Source: Desulfuromusa sp. | GTDB taxonomy: Bacteria > Desulfobacterota > Desulfuromonadia > Desulfuromonadales > Geopsychrobacteraceae | DNA: 64,000 bases | Reading direction: 5' to 3' | Assembly: GCA_021647765.1 (NCBI GenBank) | Contig: JAKIUD010000008.1 | Location: forward strand, 6,173 to 70,172 | Shown: positions 24,564-33,476 of the stretch, in pieces | Numbering within the stretch: the stretch's first letter is position 1 | Layout: each line of letters starts with the position of its first letter | Program-made: the position numbers and the translations under genes | The notes under the pieces: generated by a model | The model's database searches: none | Told to the model about the DNA's origin: nothing | Seen by the model: only the letters and a program-made list of their open reading frames with translations

Positions 24564-25292
24564 CTATTGAACCAACCCCAACTCAGCGGCCTTGCCATCC
24601 ATATCGCTATATATTTTTAATGCCTTCTGAGTTGCTTCAAACTCGCGTAGATTTAAGGTCATCTGAACCATGGTTTTCATCATGTCAACATTGGAACCTT
24701 CAAGGTTTTTCTGTACAATCTGCGGATTGGGATGTGGCACCGGTTGCGTATTGTCAACCGGCTGAAACAGTTCGCCACCGACTTTTTTTAAAACTGAAGT
24801 ATCCTCAAAACTGAACAGGCCGATTTGACCGATTTGTTTTTCATCCGCCCAGATCGAACCGTCCAGGCTGATATCAACATCGGGGCGCGGCAGGATAATC
24901 TCGCCGCCAGCGGTTCCCATGACCGGCAAACCATTGGCATCAACCAGCTTTCCGTCCCCAGTGAGTTGGAAATTCCCCTTACGGGCATAACCGAAGGTTC
25001 CATCTGGACGCTGAATCTTAAAAAAACCATCCCCACTAATTGCTAGATCCAGGGGAGCGCCACTGTATTCGATAGATCCGGGGGTAAAGTCGATTTCCGG
25101 TGCGGTGAGACGACTGTAATTGGTGGCCTGGGTTGCCAGACCCGAGGTCGCTTCCCCCAGTCGGGCTTCAAAGGTCACCATCCCTTTTTTGTAGCCGGGG
25201 GTTTTGACCGCTGCGAGCCGTTCACTGATATTATCCAACATCTGCATCCGTGCTACAGCCCCTGAAATTGCCCCATACTTACCGCTTGACAT
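24564..25292 (-). CDS. flgF: Flagellar proximal rod protein
   Basis: A 242-residue rod protein of the flagellar basal-body rod family. It shows the shorter FlgF-type N-terminus SGAVARMQMLDNISERLAAV followed by KTPGYKKGMVTFEA, central ISGDGFFKIQRPDGTFGYAR, and C-terminal LEGSNVDMMKTMVQMTLNLR. It lies immediately upstream of flgG in the usual order. Confidence 0.9.
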   Translation of the reverse strand: MSSGKYGAISGAVARMQMLDNISERLAAVKTPGYKKGMVTFEARLGEATSGLATQATNYSRLTAPEIDFTPGSIEYSGAPLDLAISGDGFFKIQRPDGTFGYARKGNFQLTGDGKLVDANGLPVMGTAGGEIILPRPDVDISLDGSIWADEKQIGQIGLFSFEDTSVLKKVGGELFQPVDNTQPVPHPNPQIVQKNLEGSNVDMMKTMVQMTLNLREFEATQKALKIYSDMDGKAAELGLVQ

Positions 25293-25402
25293 CTTAGTTA
25301 TCCTCTTTCCCCCGACGCATGCTTATCGACCTCATATCTCAGAATCTTTAACCCGCACCAAACTTCAGAGACAGATATGAAGTCAATTCCCTTGATTCAG
25401 TT

Positions 25403-25771
25403 TTAACTCTCCACTGGCCGCTTCAACTGTGCCAACTGGAGCAGTTGCTCAACTTCAATTGGAGCCATCTGCAGTGCTGCGGCAATCTCTTTCGCATCGA
25501 CTCCCTGATTCGCCAGAGCAGCAACATAACGATATTTTTCAGCACTACTTTGGGGAACTTCAACTGTTTTTTGTTCCCGTTCCACCCGATCTAGACTGTT
25601 TGAAAAGCTGGTTCTCTGCTCTCGCATAGACACTGTTTCCAATAGTTGTTGCCGTAATTCATCCAGTTCAAGACCGAGCTTTCGCGAAATATGTCTCTGC
25701 CAGAACCCAATCAATAATGCCAACAGGGCAATCGAGCCGATCAATAAGAGTGGCAGTTGTCCAGCGACCAT
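25403..25771 (-). CDS. Small membrane-anchored coiled-coil protein, SwrB/DUF2802-like layout
   Basis: A 122-residue protein: an N-terminal membrane helix (LPLLLIGSIALLALLIGFW), a charged helical region likely coiled-coil (LGLELDELRQQLLETVSMRE), and a C-terminal helix-turn-helix-like segment (YVAALANQGVDAKEIAAALQ). This layout recalls the SwrB/DUF6115 and DUF2802 proteins encoded in flagellar or chemotaxis operons of other bacteria, but the match is by architecture only. It starts two bases after fliA ends, so it is co-transcribed. Function is unknown, perhaps a flagellar assembly factor. Confidence 0.65.
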   Translation of the reverse strand: MVAGQLPLLLIGSIALLALLIGFWQRHISRKLGLELDELRQQLLETVSMREQRTSFSNSLDRVEREQKTVEVPQSSAEKYRYVAALANQGVDAKEIAAALQMAPIEVEQLLQLAQLKRPVES

Positions 25772-25773
25772 CT

Positions 25774-26535
25774 CTAGTTCTCCGAGTGCAGGGCGTTAAT
25801 ACTGCGCTTCATCTTAATCTTGAGCTTCCCCAAAGCTTGACTGTGTAATTGGGAAATACGTCCTTCTGAGAGCTCCAGAACGTCCGAAATCTCTTTTTGT
25901 GACAGTTCTTCATAATAGAGCAGAGCAACAACAAGACGCTCCTTTTCGGAGAGTTGTTCCAAGTATCCAGCCAGCTCACCAGTCAGCTCATTCGCCTCCA
26001 TCCGTTCCTGAACACTGGCTTGCTTGCTATCTTCAAGGTTATCGATAAAGGTTTTGCCGGAATCTTCGCCATTATCGAGACTTTCATTCAAGCTGATTGT
26101 CCCGAGCTGACTCACCTGAAGTTGTAATTCGCGAAAATCATCCAGGCTTATATCCAGCTCTTCCGCCAGTTCCGGATCTTCAGGGGCACGACCGAGTTTT
26201 TTTCCTAAAGAATCCGTCACTTTAGCCAACCGCGATTGCTTTTCTCGTAAGGATCTGGAAAACCAGTCCATGCGCCGCACTTCATCGAAGACAGCACCGC
26301 GAATTCTCCGCTCGGCGAAAGTTTTAAACAACACACCACGGCGTGGATCAAAACGATTGGAAGCATCCATCAACCCCATCAGAGCAGCGCTGCGAATATC
26401 GTCACGGCTAACAAAGGCAGGAACCTGAGTCATCATCCGATCAACCAGAAAGTCGACCAGAGATAGATGAGATTCAATCATCTTCTCCCGTTCCGCCGCT
26501 CCTGGTGGGCCATAGCCGCTACTGAAAGTCATCAA
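25774..26535 (-). CDS. fliA: RNA polymerase sigma-28 factor FliA
   Basis: A 253-residue flagellar sigma factor. Region 2 contains LVDFLVDRMMTQVPAFVSRD and FKTFAERRIRGAVFDEVRRMDW (in parts); region 3 KKLGRAPEDPELAEELDIS; region 4 LSEKERLVVALLYYEELSQKEIS with the helix-turn-helix LSEGRISQLHSQAL. It would transcribe late flagellar genes (filament, chemotaxis), none of which is in this window. It overlaps flhG by four bases. Confidence 0.95.
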   Translation of the reverse strand: MMTFSSGYGPPGAAEREKMIESHLSLVDFLVDRMMTQVPAFVSRDDIRSAALMGLMDASNRFDPRRGVLFKTFAERRIRGAVFDEVRRMDWFSRSLREKQSRLAKVTDSLGKKLGRAPEDPELAEELDISLDDFRELQLQVSQLGTISLNESLDNGEDSGKTFIDNLEDSKQASVQERMEANELTGELAGYLEQLSEKERLVVALLYYEELSQKEISDVLELSEGRISQLHSQALGKLKIKMKRSINALHSEN

Positions 26536-27431
26536 TTCGCCTCCGTACCAACCCCGAGAAATTGCTTCCAGAAAAATTGCAGGGTTCCCTGCGCCTGATT
26601 ATCAGATGGAGTATCAATCAAGTTTTCCGCTAAGGCGTTAAACGATTTTGCCACCTTATGATCGGGGTAGAGATCGACCATCACCTGCTGCTGGCGTACC
26701 GACTCATGCATTTTTTTGTCAAAAGGGATACAACCAAGATAGTCGATAAAAATATCCAGATAACGTCCTGAAACCATCGTTAACTTCTCAAAGACATCCA
26801 GACCCTCATCCAATCCTCGAACTGAATTAACCGCCAACAGAAAGCGTTTTTGATGATACTGGGTTGAAAGGAGTTTCATCAGAGCGTAGGCGTCGGTAAT
26901 GGCTGTTGGTTCCGGAGTCGTTATCACCAGAATATCCTGAGCGGCAACGTTGAAGTAGGTAACATTGTCGGAGATACCCGCTTCGGTATCGATTAAGACC
27001 ACATCAAAATGTTCTTCGAGGGCATCCAGTGAATCAATCAGGCGCATCTTTAATTGACCATCAAGACGGGTATACTGTTGAACTCCAGATCCAGCGGGGA
27101 GAATTTTTAAGCCGTAAGGGCCTTCAACCATGACCTCTTCCAAGCTTCGCTCACCGTTGAAGAAATGGTTGAGGTTATATTCCGGAGAAATACCGAGTAC
27201 GACATCAATATTTGCCAACCCAAGATCGGCATCGATAACCAGAACCTTTTTACCCTGCTTGGCTAAAGCAACAGCAATATTGGAAACAACAGCCGTTTTA
27301 CCAACGCCTCCCTTGCCGCTGGTAATAGACAAAACCCGGGTTGTCGGCATCTGGATTTCAGCTGCGTTCTCATCGAGTTTCTCCCGCATATTGCGTAAGG
27401 TTCCTGCCTGGTCTATGGTTCCGTTCATCAT
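26532..27431 (-). CDS. flhG: Flagellar number regulator FlhG (MinD-like ATPase)
   Basis: A 299-residue ParA/MinD ATPase that limits flagellar number and placement with FlhF. It has the deviant Walker A SGKGGVGKTAVVSNIAVALA, KVLVIDADLGLANIDVVLG, and Walker B VVLIDTEAGISDNV. The N-terminal MRNMREKL-like segment (LRNMREKLDENAAE) resembles the FlhF-activating helix. Overlaps flhF by four bases. Confidence 0.93.
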   Translation of the reverse strand: MMNGTIDQAGTLRNMREKLDENAAEIQMPTTRVLSITSGKGGVGKTAVVSNIAVALAKQGKKVLVIDADLGLANIDVVLGISPEYNLNHFFNGERSLEEVMVEGPYGLKILPAGSGVQQYTRLDGQLKMRLIDSLDALEEHFDVVLIDTEAGISDNVTYFNVAAQDILVITTPEPTAITDAYALMKLLSTQYHQKRFLLAVNSVRGLDEGLDVFEKLTMVSGRYLDIFIDYLGCIPFDKKMHESVRQQQVMVDLYPDHKVAKSFNALAENLIDTPSDNQAQGTLQFFWKQFLGVGTEAN

Positions 27432-28798
27432 ACTGCTACCTTCCGTAATTCTTCAGCTGTTCCCATCACCAGTTCGGCGACAAGGTTAGGTTCTGCCCGG
27501 AGCAAATCTTCAGGAACCTGCTGACCATTGGTCAGATAGGCCAGGGGGAGATTGCTCCTGATCGGTACATTGATCAATGCAGCACAACGATCGGTTTCAT
27601 CTATTTTGGTAAAAATCAATCGGGATAGAGGAAGGTAACTAAAAGATTCCAAGGCTTTCTGTTGCAAACGCTCTTCGGTTGGGGCCGCCAACACCAGACA
27701 ATTTTCAACCTTCGACCCTTTGCCGAGAAACTGATTCAATTCCTCAATTTGTGCCTGGTTGCGGGGACTGCGCCCGGCAGTGTCAATCAGAATGAGGTCT
27801 TTATCACGATGGCGGCGGAAAGCTTCCTGCAACTGTTCTGGCGATATGACAACTTCAACTGGTAGCCCCATGATCTCACCATAGACTTTTAACTGTTCAA
27901 CTGCCGCGATCCGATAAGTATCAATCGTGACCAAAGCAACCCTGGCACCATTCTGGGAGATTGCTTCTGCTGCCAACTTGGCAATTGTGGTGGTTTTTCC
28001 AACGCCAGTTGCACCAATCAGAGAAATGCGCTTCTGTGGATCACCCGGTGACCAAAGAGGCTCAGTGGTCTGTACCAGTTTGGCAATTGTTGCCGTCAAA
28101 AATTCACGACATTGTTCCGGCTCATGACGTTGTCGCTCATTCATCTGTGGTGTAGCAAAACGGGCAATTGTTGCAGCAGCTTCCCGGTCGATGCCCCGAT
28201 CAACCAGAAGATCAAGTAGATTTTCAAGAGAATGTTCCGCCGGGTTTTTCCAATGGGTCAGCGTAGCTGTTGGTTCTGGTCTCACTTCCTGAGCCGGTAG
28301 AACTTGCTGCGGAACCGGACGAAGGACTGATTCAACCTGGTTCTCCTGTTGGGCTTTCGCCAACTGCTGCATCAGCTCCTTCAACTGATTGATCTCAGCC
28401 TGCAGTTGTTTGACATTTTGGGATTCCAGTTGTAACCGCAGTTGACGAACCTCATCTTCAAGCGGATTGCCTTTCACGTCTATCTTTTGACTGGTCGCTG
28501 CTTTTGACAAAGAAACTTGCTCATCTTCCAGGGTCTCTACCCGGCGACCGTAAGCTGTGGAAACCCTCCCCAGAGTTGCTGGTTTCGGTTCAATATTCGG
28601 CAGCGCTTTGCGAAAGCTGTTTTTCATAGCTGGTGACTCAATTGCTGCAGTCACTTCAACGACCTGCCTGCCAAGGACACCCAACCCTTTTTTCCCCAGG
28701 GTTCGGGTCGATAAAATCAACGCCTCAGAACCAAGAGCTTGTTTTACCTGTTCGAGAGCCGATGCCATACTTTCCGCTGCAAATTTTTTAACCAACAT
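27428..28798 (-). CDS. flhF: Flagellar biosynthesis GTPase FlhF
   Basis: A 456-residue SRP-type GTPase that sets the flagellar site. The N-terminus is the conserved LVKKFAAESMASALEQVKQA and LGSEALILSTRTL. Residues 120-190 are a Gln-rich coiled region. The NG domain holds GATGVGKTTTIAKLAAEA (P-loop), VTIDTYRIAAVEQLKVYGEI, LILIDTAGRSPRN and FTKIDETDRCAALIN. It overlaps flhA by 11 bases and flhG by four. Confidence 0.95.
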   Translation of the reverse strand: MLVKKFAAESMASALEQVKQALGSEALILSTRTLGKKGLGVLGRQVVEVTAAIESPAMKNSFRKALPNIEPKPATLGRVSTAYGRRVETLEDEQVSLSKAATSQKIDVKGNPLEDEVRQLRLQLESQNVKQLQAEINQLKELMQQLAKAQQENQVESVLRPVPQQVLPAQEVRPEPTATLTHWKNPAEHSLENLLDLLVDRGIDREAAATIARFATPQMNERQRHEPEQCREFLTATIAKLVQTTEPLWSPGDPQKRISLIGATGVGKTTTIAKLAAEAISQNGARVALVTIDTYRIAAVEQLKVYGEIMGLPVEVVISPEQLQEAFRRHRDKDLILIDTAGRSPRNQAQIEELNQFLGKGSKVENCLVLAAPTEERLQQKALESFSYLPLSRLIFTKIDETDRCAALINVPIRSNLPLAYLTNGQQVPEDLLRAEPNLVAELVMGTAEELRKVAV

Positions 28799-30878
28799 TG
28801 ACAGTCACCGTTCCTATCGATCTCACCTTTAAATGTGGTGCGATCTCGTTGTGAGAAATAATTGCCAGATTCGGCAGATAGCGTTCAGTCAACCTTTTGA
28901 CATGAAGTCGGATTGTTGGCGTACAAAGTAGCACCGGAGTTGCACTAGCCACATCCTGTAACGCCTTGGTCAAGCTGTTGATCAACGCCTGAGCAAAACC
29001 AGGCTCTAAAGCCAGGTAGGCTCCTTGTTCCGTGCTGTGCAGCGCTTCCTGAATCTGCGTTTCGACATCTCGATCAAAAGTCATCACTTCCAACACCTGT
29101 CCATCCTCGCTATAGTTGTTGCTGATCGAACGGGCCAAGATGGTGCGTACATGTTCGGTCAGTTGATCTGGATCTTGCACAACTGGTGCCCAATCGGCCA
29201 AAGTTTCTAAAATAGTTCTAAGATCGCGGATTGAAACCCCTTCTCTAAGCAGATTCTGCAGAACCCGCATCACCACGCCAAGATTAAGCAGAGCAGGCAC
29301 CAGTTCTTCAACCAGCTTGGGATAATCGTTAGACAGATTATCCAGCAGATTCTGGGTTTCCTGACGACCAAGCAGTTCATGACCATGGGTTTTAATCAAC
29401 TCACTCAGGTGGGTTGCGACCACAGTCGTGTTATCAACAACGGTGTAACCGGAAATCTGGGCGCGTTCCTTTTTATCCTCGGAAATCCAGACCGCAGGCA
29501 AATTGAAGGCCGGCTCAACCGTTTCAACACCCTTGATCACTTCAGTTGCGGTGCCAGGATTCATCGCCAGGAAATGGCCGGGAAGTAACTCCCCGCCACC
29601 AATTTTCACCCCTTTGAGAACGATGGCATATTCGTTCGGTTTAAGTTGCAGGTTATCTTTGATATGTACCGGTGGAACAATGAAGCCCATATCAAGGGTA
29701 AACTGCCGCCGGATCGACTTGATCCGCGGTAGCAGCTCACCATTCTGAGCCGTATCGACCAGCGGAATTAATCCGTAACCAACCTCCATCTCGAGCATGT
29801 CAACAGCAAGCATCTGTTCATAATTTTCTTCTTCAAGCAGTTTTGGTGCTGGAGCTTCTTCCAGTTGTTCTTGTTCTCTACTCTCCTTACGGGATCTCTG
29901 TACCCGCCAGGCGATTCCAGCAACAATCATTGAGAGCAGGAAAAACGGCAGTTGTGGCAATCCCGGGATTAAGGCAAAACCGAGCAAGATTCCCGATACA
30001 ACCCAGAGAGCCCGTGGATGAACCGTGAACTGACGCTGAATCTCGCTACCAAAATCCCCGTCACTAGCAGTTCTGGTCACCATGATCCCAGCGCCAGTAG
30101 AAATAATCAGCGCAGGAATCTGACCCACCAGACCATCACCAACCGTCAAAATAGTGTAGTTGGCCGCAGCATCAGCCATCGGCATCCCTTTTTGCATCAC
30201 ACCAATGACAAAACCGGCACCAATATTGATCAAAGTAATGATGATCCCGGCGATAGCGTCCCCTTTGACAAACTTGCTGGCACCATCCATAGCGCCATAG
30301 AAATCTGATTCCGCAGCAATCTCCTTGCGGCGTGTGCGTGCCTCATCGTCACTGAGCAATCCAGCGTTCAGATCGGCATCGATCGCCATCTGTTTACCCG
30401 GCATCGCATCCAAAGTGAAGCGGGCGGCAACTTCAGCAACCCGGCCGGCACCTTTGGTAATAACCATAAAATTGATGAGCACCAGAATCATGAAGATGAC
30501 CACCCCGACAACATAGTTTCCACCAACAACAAACTGGCCGAAAGATTGAATAACACTTCCCGCAGCTGCCGGACCTTCATCACCATGCAAGAGAATCAAA
30601 CGAGTCGAAGCAACATTGAGAGAAAGACGGAACAGAGTTGTGATCAGCAAAATACTTGGGAAAAGGGCAAAATCGAGCGCCCGCTGAGTGTAGAGAGTAA
30701 TGATCAGAATCAGCAGTGCGATGGTAATATTCAACGACAGAAAGATATCGAGTAATATCGGCGGTACCGGTAAAATCATCAACATCAAGATCAATACCAG
30801 ACCAACTGCAACCAACACATCACTCCGTATTAGCGCTTCGCGCCAGCGGTTGTTGATGATTCCATCTATTGTTACCAT
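28788..30878 (-). CDS. flhA: Flagellar export gate protein FlhA
   Basis: A 696-residue component of the type III export gate. The N-terminal half has about eight membrane helices and the family signature LDAMPGKQMAIDADLNAGL. The C-terminal cytoplasmic domain binds chaperone-substrate complexes (ERAQISGYTVVDNTTVVATH, LLREGVSIRDLRTILETLAD). The ATG at 30878 is chosen because GGAG sits just upstream and the preceding 28 codons are not FlhA-like. Confidence 0.95.
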   Translation of the reverse strand: MVTIDGIINNRWREALIRSDVLVAVGLVLILMLMILPVPPILLDIFLSLNITIALLILIITLYTQRALDFALFPSILLITTLFRLSLNVASTRLILLHGDEGPAAAGSVIQSFGQFVVGGNYVVGVVIFMILVLINFMVITKGAGRVAEVAARFTLDAMPGKQMAIDADLNAGLLSDDEARTRRKEIAAESDFYGAMDGASKFVKGDAIAGIIITLINIGAGFVIGVMQKGMPMADAAANYTILTVGDGLVGQIPALIISTGAGIMVTRTASDGDFGSEIQRQFTVHPRALWVVSGILLGFALIPGLPQLPFFLLSMIVAGIAWRVQRSRKESREQEQLEEAPAPKLLEEENYEQMLAVDMLEMEVGYGLIPLVDTAQNGELLPRIKSIRRQFTLDMGFIVPPVHIKDNLQLKPNEYAIVLKGVKIGGGELLPGHFLAMNPGTATEVIKGVETVEPAFNLPAVWISEDKKERAQISGYTVVDNTTVVATHLSELIKTHGHELLGRQETQNLLDNLSNDYPKLVEELVPALLNLGVVMRVLQNLLREGVSIRDLRTILETLADWAPVVQDPDQLTEHVRTILARSISNNYSEDGQVLEVMTFDRDVETQIQEALHSTEQGAYLALEPGFAQALINSLTKALQDVASATPVLLCTPTIRLHVKRLTERYLPNLAIISHNEIAPHLKVRSIGTVTVNVG

Positions 30879-30989
30879 TTTTTCTCCATCAAGACTGAAT
30901 TCTGACAGGGTAATGTCAAGCTTTTGGCTTATAAAAAAAAACCGTCTAAAACTTCTTTTCAACTAATTTTGTCTATAGTTATCAATCAC

Positions 30990-32048
30990 TTAACGCTTCT
31001 TTAAGCTGTAAATATAGGCCAGAAGTTCGGCCACAGCAGTAAACATTTCTTCGGGAATTTCTTCCCCTATCTCTTGCCTGTACAAGGCTCGTGCCATCGG
31101 CTTGTTTTCGATGATCGGAACTTGGTGTTCCTTGGCAATTTCGCGAATTCTAAAGGCCAGATGGTCAGCGCCCTTGGCAACAATTCGCGGGGCATCCATT
31201 TCACTGCGTTGATAGGAAATTGCAATCGACAGGTGCGTTGGATTGGTCACGATGACATCTGCATTGGGAACCTCTGCCATCATTCGTTTACGTGCCATCT
31301 CTTGCTGTACTGACCGCACCCGGGCTTTCAGTTGCGGATCTCCTTCGGTCTCTTTGAACTCTTCCTTTACTTCCTGCTTGGTCATCTTCATCTTCTGTTC
31401 CATTTCATAGTGAGAAAAAGCAAAATCGATCGCTGCCAGAGCAATCATGATTCCACACGTTTTCCCGATAACCAAAAAGGCAACCTGGCCAAGAAAAACC
31501 AGCGTCTGGTTCAAATCAAGTAATGACAGAGTAAGAGCTGTATCAAATTCATTGGCAACAGTTTTATAGGCGACAAAACCAATCAACAATATCTTCGCCA
31601 GAGACTTCACCAATTCGACAGCGGATCGCTTGGAAACAAACTTAGCCATCCCCTTAATCGGATTAAATTTACTCAGCTCAGGCTGAAAAACCTTGGTAGA
31701 AAAAAGGGGACCAACCTGAAGAAAGGAAGAGAGAAAACCAACCACCATGGTCAGCAAAAAAACCGGCCAGAGGAGCTTTGCCATCACAGCCCCCATCTCC
31801 CAAACCAGGTTGGTAATCTCCAGTCGGCTGGCTCTAAAATCTGCCATCATCCGTAATAGAGCTGAAAACATTGTTTCCAGATCGATCCAGAAATGGCTGG
31901 CATAAAAGACCCAGAATAAGAGTGACATGGTCAGCAACGCCGCAGTGGCGATCTCCTTGCTTTGAGCGACCTGCCCTTTCTCACGAAAATCATGACGCCG
32001 CTTTGCCGTTGCTTCTTCGGTTCGTTCCTGGCCTGAGTCTTCAGCCAT
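30990..32048 (-). CDS. flhB: Flagellar export switch protein FlhB
   Basis: A 352-residue membrane protein with four helices and a cytoplasmic tail that switches export from rod/hook to filament substrates. The autocleavage motif NPTH is in VIVTNPTHLSIAISYQR. The start EERTEEATAKRRHDFREKGQ is typical (SGQERTEEATAKRR). The ending EIPEEMFTAVAELLAYIYSL is standard. A 270-base gap holding a palindromic element separates it from fliR. Confidence 0.95.
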   Translation of the reverse strand: MAEDSGQERTEEATAKRRHDFREKGQVAQSKEIATAALLTMSLLFWVFYASHFWIDLETMFSALLRMMADFRASRLEITNLVWEMGAVMAKLLWPVFLLTMVVGFLSSFLQVGPLFSTKVFQPELSKFNPIKGMAKFVSKRSAVELVKSLAKILLIGFVAYKTVANEFDTALTLSLLDLNQTLVFLGQVAFLVIGKTCGIMIALAAIDFAFSHYEMEQKMKMTKQEVKEEFKETEGDPQLKARVRSVQQEMARKRMMAEVPNADVIVTNPTHLSIAISYQRSEMDAPRIVAKGADHLAFRIREIAKEHQVPIIENKPMARALYRQEIGEEIPEEMFTAVAELLAYIYSLKKR

Positions 32049-32088
32049 CTAGTTGCTCCTGAAAAACTATGTCGGTAAATTCGAGACT

Positions 32089-32262
32089 GTCCCGAAAGGC
32101 GCTAGTTTAAGAAATTTTGTAGTAATCTCGGGACTGTCCCCAGTACCATCGGGGGCTGTCCCAAGAGTTTACGAGCCATGAAACGGTGACGGTTCACACC
32201 GCAAAATCCTGGGACAGCCCCCATTCGTGGACAGTCTCGGTTTTGCTGCTAAACAGCCTCAA
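32089..32262. repeat. Dispersed palindromic element, full-length copy inside the flagellar operon
   Basis: This long fold-back begins GTCCCGAAAGGCGCTAGTTT. Left-arm blocks CTCGGGACTGTCCCC and GGGGGCTGTCCCA are mirrored on the right by TGGGACAGCCCCC and GGACAGTCTCGG. It fills most of the fliR-flhB gap (32049-32318); nothing else is seen there. Copies lie at 3857, 55427 and 60630. Its stem could act as a transcription brake or RNase-processing site in the flagellar mRNA. Confidence 0.85.
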
Positions 32263-32318
32263 TGAGCATTACTTAAAAAAAGTGTGTGACAGAATTTTGG
32301 CAATTGTCGTTAAAAAAA

Positions 32319-33095
32319 CTACATAAGACTGAAGAGACGCAAGAAGCGTTCCGGGAGTGAGAAAAATTCTTCTCGAAGAAGACTTGCCACCACACCAAAG
32401 GTCAGCCCCATAACGATAAAGGAGATGCCAATATTGACAGGAAAGGAGATCATGAACACATTGAGTTGCGGGAAAACCCGTGACATAATTCCGAGGGTCA
32501 AGGTGGATAGAATCAAAAGTGCCAGAATTGGCGCAACCAAGCGAACACTTAAAATCAGGGAATGGTTTGCCACCTCGACAATCATTGGAATAGCACCACC
32601 CGACAGAGTTAAACTTCCCGGTGGAAGCATTTCAAAAGAGGAGACAATTGCTTCAAGAAACAGATGATGAATATTGAGAGAGAGAAACAAGAGAATAGCA
32701 AATATTCCCTGAAACCGGGAAATCAGGGCAACTTGTGATTGAGTTATCGGATCAAATATATTGGCTGCGGCAAACCCCATTTGATAACCAATTAATGAAC
32801 CAGCGAACTCTGCTGCCATAAATACTAATTGAGCCAGAAAACCGACCAGTAACCCAAGAATGACTTCAGAAGCAATCAATAGTCCCAGTTCTAGAGGAGT
32901 GAAAGTCTGTGCTGGGATAAAATCCTTGACCACCGGATAAGTCAGCATCGAGAACAGCACTGCGACACCAAGCCGTAGCTGCGGGGGAATCTGCCCACCA
33001 CTAAACACTGGAATCGCAGCAAACATGGCTGCCACCCGTGCCAAACAGATCAGAAAACCTTGAATTAAGGGGAGAGAAAAATCAGGTAGTTCCAT
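32319..33095 (-). CDS. fliR: Flagellar export gate protein FliR
   Basis: A 258-residue, six-helix membrane protein of the export gate. It shows the FliR features LARVAAMFAAIPVFSGGQIP, LGLLVGFLAQLVFMAAEFAG and GYQMGFAAANIFDPITQSQV. The gene order fliP-fliQ-fliR is standard for the FliPQR core complex. Confidence 0.95.
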   Translation of the reverse strand: MELPDFSLPLIQGFLICLARVAAMFAAIPVFSGGQIPPQLRLGVAVLFSMLTYPVVKDFIPAQTFTPLELGLLIASEVILGLLVGFLAQLVFMAAEFAGSLIGYQMGFAAANIFDPITQSQVALISRFQGIFAILLFLSLNIHHLFLEAIVSSFEMLPPGSLTLSGGAIPMIVEVANHSLILSVRLVAPILALLILSTLTLGIMSRVFPQLNVFMISFPVNIGISFIVMGLTFGVVASLLREEFFSLPERFLRLFSLM

Positions 33096-33110
33096 CGCTG
33101 GTGATCCTGA

Positions 33111-33380
33111 TCAGGGACCAATAGTTGGTAATTGGTCAAAGATTGAGATTAAAAAAGTGGTGGCTTTTTGTAAAATCCACGGGGCGAAAAGCAACAGGGT
33201 AACAAACACTCCAACAATTTTAGGGATAAAAGTCATAGTCTGTTCGTTAATCTGGGTGGCTGCCTGAAAAATACTGATCACCAGACCAATTCCCAGTGCG
33301 GCAAGGAGCATGGGAGCAGCACACATCAAAGTCGTTTCAATAGCCTGTCGACCGATACTGACAACATATTCAGGGGTCAT
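33111..33380 (-). CDS. fliQ: Flagellar export gate protein FliQ
   Basis: An 89-residue two-helix membrane protein, full length for the family. Visible: LMCAAPMLLAALGIGLVISI then FQAATQINEQTMTFIPKIVG, the conserved loop between helices, and ending in FLISIFDQLP. It lies 15 bases upstream of fliR. Confidence 0.95.
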   Translation of the reverse strand: MTPEYVVSIGRQAIETTLMCAAPMLLAALGIGLVISIFQAATQINEQTMTFIPKIVGVFVTLLLFAPWILQKATTFLISIFDQLPTIGP

Positions 33381-33400
33381 AAAAAATCCTTTCCAGGTAA

Positions 33401-33462
33401 ACAGGTTGAAGGCTGTTAGCTTTTTAGGTTTGAACCTAACCCTCTAAACACCTTCAGCCTGT
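33401..33462. repeat. Stem-loop in the fliP-fliQ gap
   Basis: ACAGGTTGAAGGCTGTT pairs with AACACCTTCAGCCTGT, and a perfect 16-bp palindrome TTAGGTTTGAACCTAA sits inside. A related inverted sequence lies in the fliF-fliG gap (46426-46484). Probably a small repeat or an mRNA-processing stem. Confidence 0.6.
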
Positions 33463-33476
33463 CTTTGCTGCATTTC

